Shown: one piece after another, positions 24,094 to 35,286 of the stretch
Layout: each line of letters starts with the position of its first letter
How positions within the stretch are numbered: position 1 is the first letter of the stretch
NCBI GenBank assembly: GCA_014529385.2
Contig: CM043958.1
Coordinates: 89,051,025 to 89,115,024 of the forward strand
Source: Adiantum capillus-veneris
Lineage: Eukaryota > Streptophyta > Polypodiopsida > Polypodiales > Pteridaceae
Reading direction: 5' to 3'
Length of the DNA stretch: 64,000 nt
The notes under the pieces: generated by a model
Told to the model about the DNA's origin: nothing
The model's database searches: none
The model's input: the letters and a program-made list of their open reading frames with translations, nothing else
Made by a program: the position numbers and the translations under genes

Positions 24094-24783
24094 TGTAATG
24101 GAAATGGCCTATGAACTTTGAGAGCAGCGGAATTAGGAAATTAGGTGAAGCACTTTTGTGACATTACTTTGTGAGCATAGCGGGTGAACTTAATTGATGG
24201 TAGCAACATAAACATGGTACTTAGTTAACTTTGCATGAACAATACTTTTGAAAAAGAGAGATAGTTTAGAGAACATGACAATAGTTGAGGACCGGATTCA
24301 TACGGAGCCGGTCCCCCCTCCAATAGGAATTTGTATTATAGTTTCTCCCATCAAGAGAGACTTGGTACAATACAATCTTTGTGTTCCTTCTGACCTTGGT
24401 GATGCAATGAAGATGGAAAGCTTCATGCATCACAAACATAAACTTTGTAGAAAGCATTAACTATCCCAAGCCTCAGTCCCAAGGCATCAAACACCTTTGA
24501 AGGTGGAGAGAGCTAGCGGGGAATGAGGATAGGGAAGAGGAAGAATTAACATTCCATAGGAGAAAGAAATAGTTCCTCACTTATCATCACTCTTCTTGCT
24601 AGCATACATAATAGCATCATAATGAAGATGGAGAAGATGGAAAGTTTAAGCATTGAAGCATGGATCTTGGTTGGATTTGCATTCCATAGCCAAGAGTGTT
24701 AGTGTAGGCTCTCACTTCTCACAAGCTTGGAGAAGGAGGTGGAGTTCCTCAACTTTCACCAAGTGAGAATGAATCCACAAAAT

Positions 24784-24833
<50 letters not shown>

Positions 24834-25602
24834 TGTATATCCCCCCAACACCCCCCTTGCTTGCTTGGGGCGAGTTGTAGCTTTGACACATGTTTCAATC
24901 TCATTGGACCCCTCTCCCCCCTAGCCAATCACATGCAGCATGCATTCAAGTACATGGGTAGTCTTTGGACAAGTGTCCTCCTTACCCCTTAGAGAGAGAG
25001 AGCTTGAAAATATCTAGATATTTGTTGGATGGAACTAGAAGCTCATTGGACCCCTCTTTAGCCCAACCAATAGCATTCAAGCACACCATGTGGTTAAGCA
25101 TAGGGAGAGTCTGACATGTGTCCCATGTGCCCTTTGCATCAAGCACGCACCTTAATCATCAAGCACGACAAGCACCTCAAGCTTAGGTTGGGTTCCCACC
25201 TCAAGTGCAGCCCTAGCTTGTCTAAGGTCAAAGGACTTTTAACACTAACCATTGGAGGTCTTTAATGAAGCTAACCCTAAGGTATTTTAAGCTCCATTAG
25301 TTGCACGTTGCTCTTTGATAGACTACCTCCTTTTGGACCCGTATTGAGATGTAACCATCTCTCCTCTTGGTCCCCTGCTAAGATAAGTTTAGAAGCACTT
25401 ATTGCACATTGCTCTTTGGTAGACCATCTCCTTTTGGACCCGTATTGAGATGCAACCATCTCTCCTTTTGGTCCCCTGTTGAGATAGGTCTAGAAGCACA
25501 TATCTCAATTCTAACTCTTGTTCCTGTTTATTTTCCCACATAAAATGGTCAGTTTAATATGAGAAAATCATTTGGGTAAGCTAGATATTAGATTTTATGA
25601 CA
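24094..25602 (-). repeat. 3' LTR of the large gypsy element
   Basis: A 1509-bp LTR bounded by TG and CA. It contains a (GT) microsatellite (about 24785-24831) and two tandem copies of a segment of about 103 bp near 25308-25500, also present in the other LTR. Its partner is 44953-52320. Confidence 0.88.
24785..24831. repeat. (GT)n microsatellite in the LTR
   Basis: About 23 GT units. The same place in the other LTR (about 51217-51228) has only a few units, so the array has expanded or shrunk since insertion. Confidence 0.97.
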
Positions 25603-25620
25603 TTACCTCTCTCTTGAAAT
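25603..25620 (-). other. Polypurine tract of the large gypsy element
   Basis: On the minus strand a purine-rich segment (AAGAGAGAGGTAA) ends exactly where the 3' LTR begins, as expected for the plus-strand DNA primer site. Confidence 0.7.
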
Positions 25621-26029
25621 CATAGTCGTCCTCAACTATGAGGTAGAGAAGATAAAGCCTAGTCATTAGGCCATGTTTCTTATAGCAGGTAGAGGATCCC
25701 TTTTTACCCTACGACATCATTTCAAGATGGATTATTAATCCATTTGGTGCTTGGGAGACGTAGCTGCCGCAAGCATGTCTGCTCTTTAGTCCATATCATA
25801 CTTCCAAAGTAGCGTGACAAGTTCTACTTGGTGTTTGGGAGACGTCGTCACCACGAACATGATTCTAAGCATGCATACTATTTAAATTTGTGCACAATAA
25901 AAAGAGAACTAGTCTTATAAGAGAAAAACATTTTTCATTTAAAATGCATTTTCATATGCTTACTCTAGTGCAGCATTGTAAGGATTGACAAGGTTCATAT
26001 TATCCTTAAGCTAGGTTCCTTGCATCCAT

Positions 26030-26290
26030 TTAGCATATTTAAAAGGATAATTATTTAACTTAATAAGATATCGTTAGATAATCTTGTCGTTTCTTAATAC
26101 CTTGTCTTCATGTCATAGGATGGACTTAGATTGAAGTACTTCTTCTTGATCTTCAATTTTTGGAGGGTCTGCAACTATTGCTTCTTTTGATGGCGCTCCT
26201 TTGTGAGGCTTATGTAGGTTCTCATGGAAAACATTGTGCATGATCCAATGGTTGGGCAACTTCAATTGATAAGCCATCTCATTGATTGGC
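26030..26290 (-). pseudogene. gypsy element: C-terminal tail with chromodomain-like sequence
   Basis: The minus-strand frame starts AYQLKLPNHWIMHNVFHEN, the conserved post-integrase segment of gypsy polyproteins. It continues to KIEDQEEVLQSKSIL, a stop, VLRNDKII, a stop, and RYLIKLNNYPFKYAKWM. The last part matches the chromodomain layout (I-L, then Y-L-V-K-W, then Y-P-x-x-x-x-T-W) found in chromoviruses, which is thought to guide integration to marked chromatin. Here the key aromatic W of the motif is L, and two stops interrupt it. Confidence 0.65.
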
Positions 26291-26439
26291 TTAAGAATTT
26301 AAAAAAAGGACCATAGTATCTTTTTTCTAGTTTATCATAATACTCTTGGTGGCCCATAAGATTATTGCTCGTAGTATGCCTTAGACAATCCTTGAGAAAC
26401 TTTAGCAAGACCCAATCATTTTCTTAAAGGCTAAGGCTC

Positions 26440-26960
26440 TTTTGTGCTTATTAGTAGCAGCCCTTTTTGCATTTGCTTTGAGATGGATGTAACCTCTTTA
26501 ATCTTTGGGCAAGACTCTTATGAGTCTTGGCTATATTCAGCAGCAGTGAAGATCTTCCCATGTACTTTAAGTAGTAAGGGACTTTTGAATCTTCCCTCTT
26601 TAACCTCGAAAGGTGCTTTTCCCATAGAAGTATGTACAATGTTATTGTATGCATACTCCAAAAGAGGTAGGTACTTCTGTCATTGAGAACGTTGATCCAC
26701 TCCCATAGAAGTATGTACAATGTCATTGTATGTATACTCCATAAGAGGTAGGTACTTCTCTTATTGAGAACGTTGATCCACCTCCATGACATAGGCTTTT
26801 AGTAGATCAAGAATCATTAGATTAGTTATTTCACTTTGGTCTCCATTTGTGGATAATAGGCCGAAAGAGAAATTTAATCTACTTCCTAGATTCTCAAAGA
26901 GACCCTTCTAGAAATTACTGCTCATTCTAAGATCTTTGTCCGACACTATGGGTGTTGGAA
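26440..26960 (-). pseudogene. gypsy element: integrase catalytic-core end
   Basis: In the right frame the minus strand gives YLPLLEYAYNNIVHTSMG and later GKAPFEVKEGRFKSP, the usual gypsy integrase segment after the third catalytic residue. An 81-bp in-frame duplication (26621-26701 and 26702-26782) repeats the EYAYN-VHTSMG part. Stops are present. The upstream catalytic D-D portion, near 26800-27190, is too decayed to place. Confidence 0.65.
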
Positions 26961-27198
26961 ATCCATGATGCTTGAAAATTTGAGATTTAAAGAGGGTTGC
27001 CATTTGATGTGCCTTAATAGTATTTTTGATAGGCATAGAGTGTGTTTTCTTGTTACGCCCGTCGATTGAAACAATCCAAGTTGCTTCCCTCGATCAAATT
27101 TCAACTTTTGGTATACCATGCATTTTGAAACATACTCTTGTATGTTTACTTTTCATGGTAGACCAACAGAAATACATTCCTACTCCTCGAAGAGTAGG

Positions 27199-27687
27199 CT
27201 ATGGAATCCCTCTTTGCCCCGCATAAGGAGAAGTATGGGATTCATACATGACTTTCTTATTGTATGGGTGATTAACACTTAGCCTATTGCCGTTTGGAAG
27301 ATAACCATCCTTCAAGGTGAATGGTTCTTTTTTCTTCCCTATTGTAAAGGCTATAATTACGTACTTAAAGTCTCGATCAGTAGCATACACATCTATCGAT
27401 AGATCATTGTGAGTTGCTATAGACACCACATTTACCCTTGGTCGTTGTGAAATTGCATCGACCACTTGATTGTGCTTGTTATCAATGTGAGCAATATGAA
27501 ATTTAAATTGAAAAAGAAAATTTGCCCACCTCATTTGTTTGTTGGAGAGCTTGGTTTGCGTCATGAAGTTCTTGAGTCTTTGTGATCCATTTGTAGGATG
27601 AATGGAGTCCCCAAGAGATAGTGTTTCCGGGTGTTTAGGGCATATAGAATAGCTAGTAGCTCTTTTTCGTATTTGCCCAATACTCAC
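27199..27687 (-). pseudogene. gypsy element: RNase H end and integrase N-terminus
   Basis: A 162-residue open frame carries QTKLSNKQMRWANFLFQF and IDNKHNQVVDAISQR, the end of RNase H (usual motif N-V-V-A-D-A-L-S-R), then a spacer and MYESHTSPYAGQRGIP, the beginning of the integrase H-H-C-C zinc domain. The Leu of A-L-S-R is Ile here. The remainder of the zinc domain follows in another frame to about 27120 with the pairing C-x-x-C lost. Confidence 0.75.
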
Positions 27688-27925
27688 TTATCGAAGTTGA
27701 GTCTTTGACTCTCAATGCTATGGCACGCCCTTCTTGAAGCAAATTAGCTCCAAGTCAATTCGCACAAGCATCACATTCGACCTCAAATGGCTTCGAGAGA
27801 TCTAGTAGTGTGAGCACAAGTTGAGAGATAAGATTCTCCTTTAGCTTCTTTAAAAGCTTCTTGCACTTTTGCAGTCCATGAATACTTGACATTCTTTTTT
27901 GTTAAGTCATGTAATGGGCTTGCTA

Positions 27926-28512
27926 TTAGCAATAATTGTTTTTAATGAAGCATCTATAGTATGCACACATACCTATGAAGCTTGGTACCTCCTCTAGATT
28001 CCTTGGATTAGGCCATTCTTTTATTATCTCTAACTTTGTTGGATCCATACGGGTGCCATCTTTAGAGATAATGTGACTTAAATATTGAATCTCTTGTAGG
28101 AAAAAATTACTTTTCTTTTGAGTAATGATAAGCTTATTCTCTCTCACAACTTGAAAGATTACCTGGAGAATTTAAATGGCCTGAAGATTTTTGTCCATCA
28201 TGAATTTGAATGTGTCTGGAGCATTTGTCAGGCCAAAACTTGTAAATTATCAAATATATCTTCTACGCGCGGCACGGGAAATCTATTTTTGATAGTAATC
28301 TTATTTAGTGCTCTATAGTCGACACACATGTGATATGTGTCGTCTTTCTTTTGCACTAAAAGCAATGGTGAACAAAATGGAGAGAAGCTAGACCTCACCA
28401 TCCCTTTTTCCACCAATTCATGCACTTGCCTCATGATCTCCTCTTGAAACTCGATAAGGAGGTTTGTTAGGCAGTAAGCTTCCTGGTAGGAGCTCAATTG
28501 CATGGTCATCAT
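27926..28512 (-). pseudogene. gypsy element: reverse transcriptase with internal deletions
   Basis: The frame 28512-28228 has GMVRSSFSPFCSPLLLVQKK and MCVDYRALNKITIKNRFPV, the palm and finger start of gypsy reverse transcriptase. After DIFDNLQ the sequence jumps to TNAPDTFKFMMDKNLQ and again to VVRENKLIITQKKSNFFL, then HIISKDGTRMDPTKLEII. The stretches holding F-S-K-I-D-L and the catalytic Y-x-D-D box are missing, so two short internal deletions removed activity. The C-terminal part (27926-28147) is open. Confidence 0.8.
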
Positions 28513-28609
28513 CCCTCATTTTAGAGGTAGCTCACTAGGGATGTCATCAATGAAAACATCTTGGGATCCATTTAGGAAATTAGACAACTTTAATTCCTCT
28601 TGATTCCCT

Positions 28610-29200
28610 TTATTGCAAGGATATGGTGTTCCCCAACTCATTAGCATCTATATACATGCTCTTTTCTCTGTAGGTGAAGTAGATTCTTCTTTCAAGGAAA
28701 TTTCCCAACTCATTAGCATCTATATACATGCTCTTTTCCCTGTAGGTGAAGTAGATTCTTCTTTCAAGGAAATTCATGTTTGAAGCCATGCAGTTAAACC
28801 ATGATGTCCCAACGATTAACATTCTCATGTTTGAGAGGGGAGATGAAGAAATCCTTTTTGTCCACATAGCTTTGGACATGAAGCCTTAATTTTCCAATTA
28901 AGGAAGTAACTGAGACGTCTTGTCCCTTGATAGCTCCACCGAATTTTAATGTATCTCCCATTCGTGGGCTTATAAGCCAAGCTTGGTGGTCAACTCTGTG
29001 GAGTTGAACCAGGGTCAAACAAAATAAAGGAATCATGCTCTTGCATCTTTCTCCAAGCATAGCAACGGAGAAATACTTGGCAATGAGCATCCTCTTTTGG
29101 AGCTTCAAACATAGAGGCTCTAGGAGTCTCATTGTGGGCAATTCTCTTGGGCAAGGGACGATAACCATGGCCTTGCTCCACACACTTAAAACATTTGTGG
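28610..29200 (-). pseudogene. gypsy element: zinc knuckle and protease region
   Basis: Near 29190-29150 the minus strand gives CFKCVEQGHGYRPLP, a gag zinc knuckle in which the fourth ligand is Leu instead of Cys. Protease follows: the expected D-S/T-G motif appears as FDPGST near 29010. Then IVGTSWF and a peptide ending YIDANELG that is present twice because of a 72-bp tandem duplication (28632-28703 and 28704-28775). Frames change several times. Confidence 0.65.
28632..28775. repeat. 72-bp tandem duplication, in frame
   Basis: Two adjacent 72-bp copies starting CCCAACTCATTAGC differ by about one base. The unit equals 24 codons, so the reading frame is kept. Confidence 0.93.
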
Positions 29201-29824
29201 TCCTTACGAAAAGCTTCTAGCTCTTTAGGAGAGAGTTTAAATTTACCTTTGTAAACTCCCTTCTCCTTGGACCGATCGTTGTTGTTGTTGTTGGAACAGC
29301 CTTGGTAAGAATTTTGGGCATTGGTTTCCTCTTGGAATCACTTTTGTCTTTATTTTCCATGGGCTTGACATTCCGTCTAGCCCCTTGTTGAAAATTGATG
29401 CGCAAAGCAACCATGGTATGGTGGATTACTTTGGTGATAGAACTAGGTCGTTTGAGAGTTGACATACTCGGCCATCTTTTTGGGTAATTCCGCACAGAAT
29501 TGTTGCTTTTGCTTGGTGAAGTCTATCTTTTGAAAGACAATAGCCTTGAGATATAAATCCCAAAAATTGTCCACATATTTGTGGATAGACTCATGAGAGA
29601 GAAGCCTCAAAATCCGCCATTTAGTGAGCACTTTGTCCTTTGCATTGCATGCAAGGAATTGCTTCATGATGGAAACGCGTAGAGTTTTCCATGTCTTTGG
29701 GGCTTCGTCGTTGCCAACGAAGGCTAGCCCACCATTGACGAGCCGATTTTTGGAAGTGCATAGTTACATGGTGTAGCTTGGAGGACTCCGTGAAGCCCTC
29801 GTCTCCAAAGGTCGCATCAAATTG
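29201..29824 (-). pseudogene. gypsy element: gag, downstream half
   Basis: Directly left of the copia A insertion the frame continues DATFGDEGFTESSKLHHVTM and FQKSARQWWASL, the Retrotrans_gag pattern with its conserved tryptophans. After a frameshift it gives FLACNAKDKVLTKWRIL and a basic linker toward the zinc knuckle. The other half of the gene is at 34371-35026. Confidence 0.8.
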
Positions 29825-30050
29825 TGTTGGAATTAGGGTTGCAGAGAAACACACACAGCTTGGAGAAGACGAAGGAAGCTCAAGGCACACAATAGAGAGT
29901 GTATAACTTAGTGTGCAATGGAAAGATAGATAGCCCTAGAATGATGGGCGTATATACAATGCACGGGGAAAAAACCTCCTAAAGAGGAAAAAAATGCCCC
30001 GGCGGTCCTAGTGTGTTCACACACATCACTACCACATGTATATGGTAACA
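29825..30050 (-). repeat. 3' LTR of copia A copy 1
   Basis: A 226-bp LTR with TG and CA ends; the partner is 34143-34370. Confidence 0.95.
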
Positions 30051-30060
30051 AATCCCCCCT
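30051..30060 (-). other. Polypurine tract of copia A copy 1
   Basis: The minus strand reads AGGGGGGATT directly before the 3' LTR. Confidence 0.85.
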
Positions 30061-30125
30061 GGAGTGATGCGGTGAACGAGAGCTGGCACATGAGTAAAGG
30101 GAAGTGCCATGCCCTGAGGACAGGA

Positions 30126-30727
30126 TCAGTCCACAGAGGGGAGTAAGCCCAAAGCTTTGTGGAAAGCTTCAAGCTTCTCATGAGACAATGCCTTTGTGAA
30201 AAGATCTGCAAGGTTGTCCTGTGTTGGCACATAAGCCAAGCTCATCTCTCCTGCTGAGAGCCTCTCCCTGACATAGTGGTAATGCACCTCAATGTGCTTT
30301 GTGCGAGCATGAGAAACTGGGTTCCTCGCAACTGCCAATGCACTCTAACTGTTAGTGTAGATAGTGCTGGCATTGTCCTGTCCAACACCCAAATCATCCA
30401 TAAGGCGTCTGAGCCATACACACTCAACTATAGCTGTGAAGATTGCCCTGTACTCAGCCTCACAACTCGAAGTGGCCACAGTAGGTTGCTTCTTGCTCAA
30501 CCATGATATACACATGAACTGCCAAGCATGAAACAAAAACCACTTGTGGACACTCTTGTGTCAAAACAACCAACCCAATCTGAGTCTGAAAAAGCATGTA
30601 AGTCTGGCGGCAATGATCCCCCCTTGGGATAAAACAAGCCAAGATGTAAAGTGCCACTAAGGTAGCGGAAAATCCTCTTGACTGCCTGCCAATGCTTAGA
30701 CCCTGGGCTATGCATAAATCTGCTGAC
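30126..30727 (-). pseudogene. copia A: RNase H domain
   Basis: After a TAG at 30728 the same protein continues as VSRFMHSPGSKHWQAVKRI and RYLSGTLHLGLF. RNase H motifs follow: SSCEAEYRAI (the catalytic Glu/Asp region) and ARTKHIEVHYHYVRE, ending LADLFTKALSHEKLE near 30126. It contains frame breaks near 30500 and 30345. RNase H would remove the RNA template during reverse transcription. Confidence 0.85.
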
Positions 30728-31753
30728 CTATGAGACTGCAAACTGAATATCTGGCCTCGTGTTGCATACATAAATGAGGCAGCCAACAGCAGTTTGGTAA
30801 AGAGTGACATCAGCAGGATCACCAGCATCATGTAGACTCAACTTCAAACCTGTTTCCATGGGAGTGGCAATAGGTTTGCAATCCTCAAGTCCAAACTTAC
30901 ATAGCAATGTCTCTATGTAACCTTTCTGACACAAGGCAATACCACCATCACATTGCTTAAACTGTATACCCAAGTAATGATGCAACAATCCCAAATCTTT
31001 CATCTTGAAAGTAGCATTCAAATCAGCCTTAAATTCAGCAATATGTCTCTCATTTGGTCCAGTGATCAGCAAATCATCAACATAAAGAACCACAATGAGA
31101 AGTACATCACCCTCACGCTTTACATACAATGTGCTTTCTGTTGGACTGTTACGAAAGCCTTGTTTGACCAAATGAGTGTCATCTTTCTCATACCAAGCAC
31201 GAGGAGATTGCTTCAACCCATACAAAGCCTTCTTACATTTGCACACTTTGTCCTCTTGTCCTTTTATGACAAAACCGCGAGGCTGCGTTACATAAACTTC
31301 CTCAAATATGTCACCATTCAAGAAAGGAGTAACAATGTCTGATTGATGTACATCCCAACCAAAATGAGCTGCCAATGCACATAGAAAACGCACAGTAGTC
31401 ATACGAAAAGTGGGAGCAAAAGTCTCTTCATAATCTATGCCTTTTTGTTGTGCATAACCCTTTGTAACAAGTCGAGCCTTATGGCGATCGATCCCACCAT
31501 CCGGCTTGCGTTTCAACTTGTAAACCCACTTCGTACCAATGGCCTTTTTGCCAGGAGGCAAATCACATAAAGTCCATGTGTCATTTTCTATAAGTGCATC
31601 ATATTCTGATTGCATGGCAGCCCTCCAATTTTTTGAATTTTGTGCTTCATCAAAAGTCAGAGGCTCCTCAACATCATGTAAGCTAGACACAGCCAAAGCA
31701 TAACAATCTGATGCATAAGATGCATGGCGAAAGCTTGATTTTTGACCATACAT
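30728..31753 (-). pseudogene. copia A: reverse transcriptase, open over 341 codons
   Basis: This is the longest open piece of the element. It starts in the remnant of integrase and quickly enters reverse transcriptase: NWRAAMQSEYDALIEN, GTKWVYKLKRKPDG, ARLVTKGYAQQKGIDY, ALYGLKQSPRAWYEK and the catalytic box LYVDDLLITG. It ends at a TAG after FAVS, where the family expects Gln (CAG). All reverse transcriptase landmarks are present in order, so the domain looks intact at the residue level, but the gene around it is not. Confidence 0.9.
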
Positions 31754-32733
31754 CGTGCCATTTCCGTCAGTGACCTGTTTTTTCTCTCAGCAACACCATT
31801 TTGTTGAGGTGTATAAGGCACTGTACATTGGTGTTTTATCCCACAACTAGCCAGAAATGCATCAAATTCATGAGACATATACTCCCCCCCTCGATCGGAA
31901 CGGAGGGTGCCCATAGTACATTTCGAGACATTTTCAGCCATAGCCAGAAATCGTTTGAAGCACATAAAAACTTCGGACTTTGCTTTAAGCGGAAATACCC
32001 ATGCATGCCTGGAGTAATCATCAATGAAAGTCACGAAGTACAGGTAATTGCCCAAGGACGGAGTTTGCATGGGCCCACAAACATCACTATGCACAAGCTG
32101 CAACCTGCATGTGGCCCGAACTGAACCATCCTTTGGAAATTTAGAATGCTGCATCTTACCCAAAATACAGCCTTCACAAACATATTTGACAAGTGCTTCA
32201 AGAGGCGGCAAAGAAGCAACCACATCAGATTTCTGCAAACGTAGCAAACTGGAAAAATTCAGATGACCAAAACGTGCATGCCAAAGTTTTGCATCTGAAA
32301 TAGCCCTTGAATCTGCAACAGCATTTGCAAAATTTTGTCCACACTTGTCATACAAAGTGAGCTTATACAGCCCACGGCACAAAAGACCATATGCAACAAT
32401 TTCATCACCAAAACCGAGATCATGAACTGTACATCTGTCATCCACAAATTTGACTACAAGTCCAAGTCTAGCAAGTGCGGATACAGACAAGAGATTCTTC
32501 TTGATCCCAAGTACATAAAGTGCATCAACAAGTGTGAAGGAACTGCCATTAGCAGCAGTGAGCACAATCTTTCCAACTCCCTGAACTGGATAAGAGGCGT
32601 TGTTGGCACAAGTGACTGAATTCCCATGAGGGACAGACTTGAGAGAGGTAAACAATTCACGATGTGAGGTAATGTGCTTTGTAGCACCAGTGTCAAAATA
32701 CCACACATGTGAATCTGCGCAACTGACAAGCAT
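31700..32733 (-). pseudogene. copia A: protease and integrase, C-terminal part deleted
   Basis: The frame from 32733 has the protease motif WYFDTGATKH (DTGA), then integrase: the zinc motif LWHARFGHLN with CEGCILGK, and catalytic residues in HSDVCGPM, LRSDRGGEYM and NGVAERKNRSL, so D, D and E are all present. Straight after MARCMVKNQAF the frame breaks, and the sequence passes to a reverse-transcriptase leader (EEPLTFDEAQNSKNW). About 200-250 residues normally found between these points are missing. Integrase without this part would not be expected to work. Confidence 0.88.
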
Positions 32734-32957
32734 GCATCATGGATAGCAAGATTGTAAGTGCACTCTGCGCTAAAATCCCATTCTGCATCAACATCAGCAA
32801 CACAGTCTCCTTTCACAGAAGACTCAACAATGGCTGCATTTGTAGTGGAACCATCATTTACAGTGGAACCACCCTCTCTCTTCTTAGCCTCTTTGGCCTT
32901 CAACTTAGGACACGACTTGATCAAGTGATCATTAGCTTTACAATAATGGCAACGCAT
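32454..32957 (-). pseudogene. copia A: zinc-knuckle linker
   Basis: The frame starts MRCHYCKANDHLIKSC, a complete C-x2-C-x4-H-x4-C knuckle, then a Lys/Glu-rich linker. It joins the protease by a frameshift near 32720. Confidence 0.8.
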
Positions 32958-33808
32958 CTTCTTTTTGCCCTTATCACCAGAATTGCCAGACGAAGTACTT
33001 TCCTAATGCCAACAGAAGCATTAGGAACAGAATTTTTGCCACTCGTAGCAGAACCATAAGAAGTGGCTGCATTACTGTTACCACCCTTTCTTTGAGAAGC
33101 AATAAAAGCCTGTTCAATTGCACGCTGCCTAGTCCTGTTTTTTCTAGAAAGTGACTCTTGCAACAACAATGTGCATAATGCATCAAACTTGACAACTTCA
33201 GGATTTCCTTGGGTCATCAGTCTCCAAGTACTAGCAAAAGTCTGGTAGGAATCTGGTAAGGCATCAAGAACAGTCTGCACAAGGGAACTGTCTGAAATGA
33301 CTTCACCTGCAGAAATAAGCTGCTCATTGATATCCTTGACACTAGCAAGGAAAGTGTCCATATCATCTTCCTCATGCATAATCTTCGACTCCAGCTCTTT
33401 ATGCAGCAAAGCAATTTTAGTCTCATTGCGGCTTGCATAAAGACCTGCTAGAATATCCCAAGCCTGTTTTGCAGATTTTGTTGAACGGATGTGAGGAACA
33501 ATGGTGCGCTTCACAAAAAACGCAATCAATGCATGAGCCTACGCATCTTTAACATTCCAACGAGGTTGTTCTGCCATAGGTAAAACAACTCTCACAGCTG
33601 CAATCCTTGGAGCAAGACCTGCAATGTCCTCAACATCGCCTACATCCTCAGAACCAGGACGTACATCAATGCCCTGCACAATGTTCCAGACACCCTTTGA
33701 CACAAGAACATGTTGCATCATATAAGCCCACATAGGGTAGTTGTCCCCATCCAACCTGCCCTCAGCAGCAAACATCTTGAATACATCTGTGTTGTTGTTG
33801 TCAGCCAT
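32921..33808 (-). pseudogene. copia A: gag
   Basis: Gag starts at ATG 33808 (MADNNNTDVFKMF). A TAG at 33539-33541 replaces a CAG present in the other copy (KDAQAHAL there). The frame then runs open from 33529 through AWDILAGLYASRNE, LESKIMHEEDDMD and LPDSYQTF to about 33010, where it shifts frame just before the zinc knuckle. Overall length, about 290 residues before the knuckle, is normal for the family. Confidence 0.88.
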
Positions 33809-34128
33809 GGTAAATGCTGCACCTGATGTGAAAACTGCCCGAAAATAGGAGAAATGGAGCGGGAACAACCTGTGCTATATAGCACAAACCGTAGAAGACT
33901 ATAAGGCACCTGTTATGCAAAAAACGGCACCGACAGAAATTCTGCACAAAATGATGAAATAGCCTGTGCAGTACTGCCTGTAGTGGAAACGGAGGCCGAA
34001 ATGAGCCCAAAATAAAATTCTGAGCAGATCAAGCTCAACGAGCTCTCCCAAATTTTTTGTCGACCTACGAATGTTGGAGCAGGCGTGTGCTGGAGCAGCT
34101 GGCGACTAAGCCCGGGAGGACGTGACCT

Positions 34129-34140
34129 GCTCTGATACCA
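34129..34140 (-). other. Primer binding site of copia A copy 1
   Basis: Minus strand TGGTATCAGAGC, complementary to initiator tRNA-Met, two bases from the 5' LTR. Confidence 0.92.
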
Positions 34141-34142
34141 AT

Positions 34143-34370
34143 TGTTGGAATTAGGGTTGCAGAGAAACACACATAGTTTGGAGAAGACGAAGGAAGCTCA
34201 AGGCACACAATAGAGAGTGTATAACTTAGTGTGCAATGGAAAGATAGATAGCCCTAGAGTGATGGGCGTATATACAATGCACAGGGGGGAAAAACGTCCT
34301 AAAGAGGGAAAAAATGCCTCGACGGTCCTAGTGTGTTCACACACATCACTACCACATGTATATGGTAACA
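34143..34370 (-). repeat. 5' LTR of copia A copy 1
   Basis: A 228-bp LTR with TG and CA ends. It differs from the 3' LTR at about nine or ten positions. Confidence 0.95.
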
Positions 34371-35026
34371 AATTGCTGGATGAAGGCCAATACTTTGTCA
34401 TCAGTAGCACCAAAGGTGCCATCATAGGTGAGAAAAGAGATGCTCTTTCCTCCCTCTTTAAACTTCTTGAGCTTTTGTGACCTTTGCCATGTAAGATAAG
34501 ATTTGTGATGTCCTCCCCTCTTGTATTCTCTAGGAGAATAACTATTGCTTTTGTTAGAAGAGGAGGAAGGTGAAGAAGAAGGAGAAGAGGGTGGCCTTTT
34601 CTTCCTTTGTTTCCTCTCTTCCCTTTTTGAAGTGATAAGGAGAAGGACTATGGGTTAACCGTTTCCTCTTGGGAGGAGCTGGCGATCGTTTAATCTGTCG
34701 TCTTTGTGGAGCCACATCTTCGGAGGAACTTAGGGATTCGTTACTTTCTTGTTCTTTGGATTCCTCCTCTTTTATGGGAGAGAGTCTTCTTTTGGGGGTC
34801 TCATCAAGAGGCCTCGTAAGCTCTCTCTCCTCTTGGAGTGGAAAGGAAATCCCATAAGCACGAAGTTGTTGAGTAACTTCGGCTTGCAAAGCGGGGTTTT
34901 GCCCATAGCTTGTTGCAACCTAGTGACAAGATAATTAACAAACATGGGGGCATCATCATTAGCACCTTCATGTGCAAAATCAAAGCTATCAATGTTCATT
35001 CTACTCTCTTGGTTATTGTCATCCAT
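34371..35026 (-). pseudogene. gypsy element: gag, upstream half
   Basis: Gag probably starts at ATG 35026 (MDDNNQESRMNIDSF). After QQAMG a one-base change moves the frame, which then runs as MQAEVTQQLRAYGISF and a charged Glu/Arg-rich region (34889-34554). Closer to the insertion, about 34440-34371, the gag core begins (LTYDGTFGATDDKVLAFIQQ) and is cut by copia A. The first half continues at 29824. Confidence 0.75.
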
Positions 35027-35286
35027 GTTAATTAAACTTATGTGTTTACTTAGTGTATGCTTTGGCAATTCAAAACCTTAGTTGCTACTCCTCTTAGCCT
35101 TTGAAAATAGGCACTTAAGTATCTACACCCACAGCTCGAATTGGTTGATTATAGAGTGTAGTGGAGTGAGTCTACATAGCGAAGTTGCCGAGGAGTATCT
35201 CCTTTCAGACTTCTTATGGATCAATAATGATAAAGTCGTAGGCAAGTCTAAAAAGACTCCATTATTAAGACCAAATCTTCCGAGGT
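35027..35286 (-). other. gypsy element: 5' leader, part 1
   Basis: Untranslated leader between gag and the CACTA insertion; its other part is 44805-44939. No motif recognised. Confidence 0.6.

Larger units (their letters stand above)
29825..34370 (-). mobile_element. Ty1/copia family A, copy 1, both LTRs, 5-bp TSD
   Basis: Both LTRs are complete and about 4% different. The element is flanked on both sides by AATTG (29820-29824 and 34371-34375), a perfect 5-bp target-site duplication. Internal length is 4092 bp, about 1 kb shorter than copia D, because the integrase C-terminal region is deleted. The insertion splits the gag of the large gypsy element. Confidence 0.95.

Noticed and set aside
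25277-25459. 60-codon minus frame, repeated at 51999-52181
   Set aside because: It is LTR sequence with a tandem duplication of about 103 bp, not a conserved gene; the two occurrences are simply the two LTRs.
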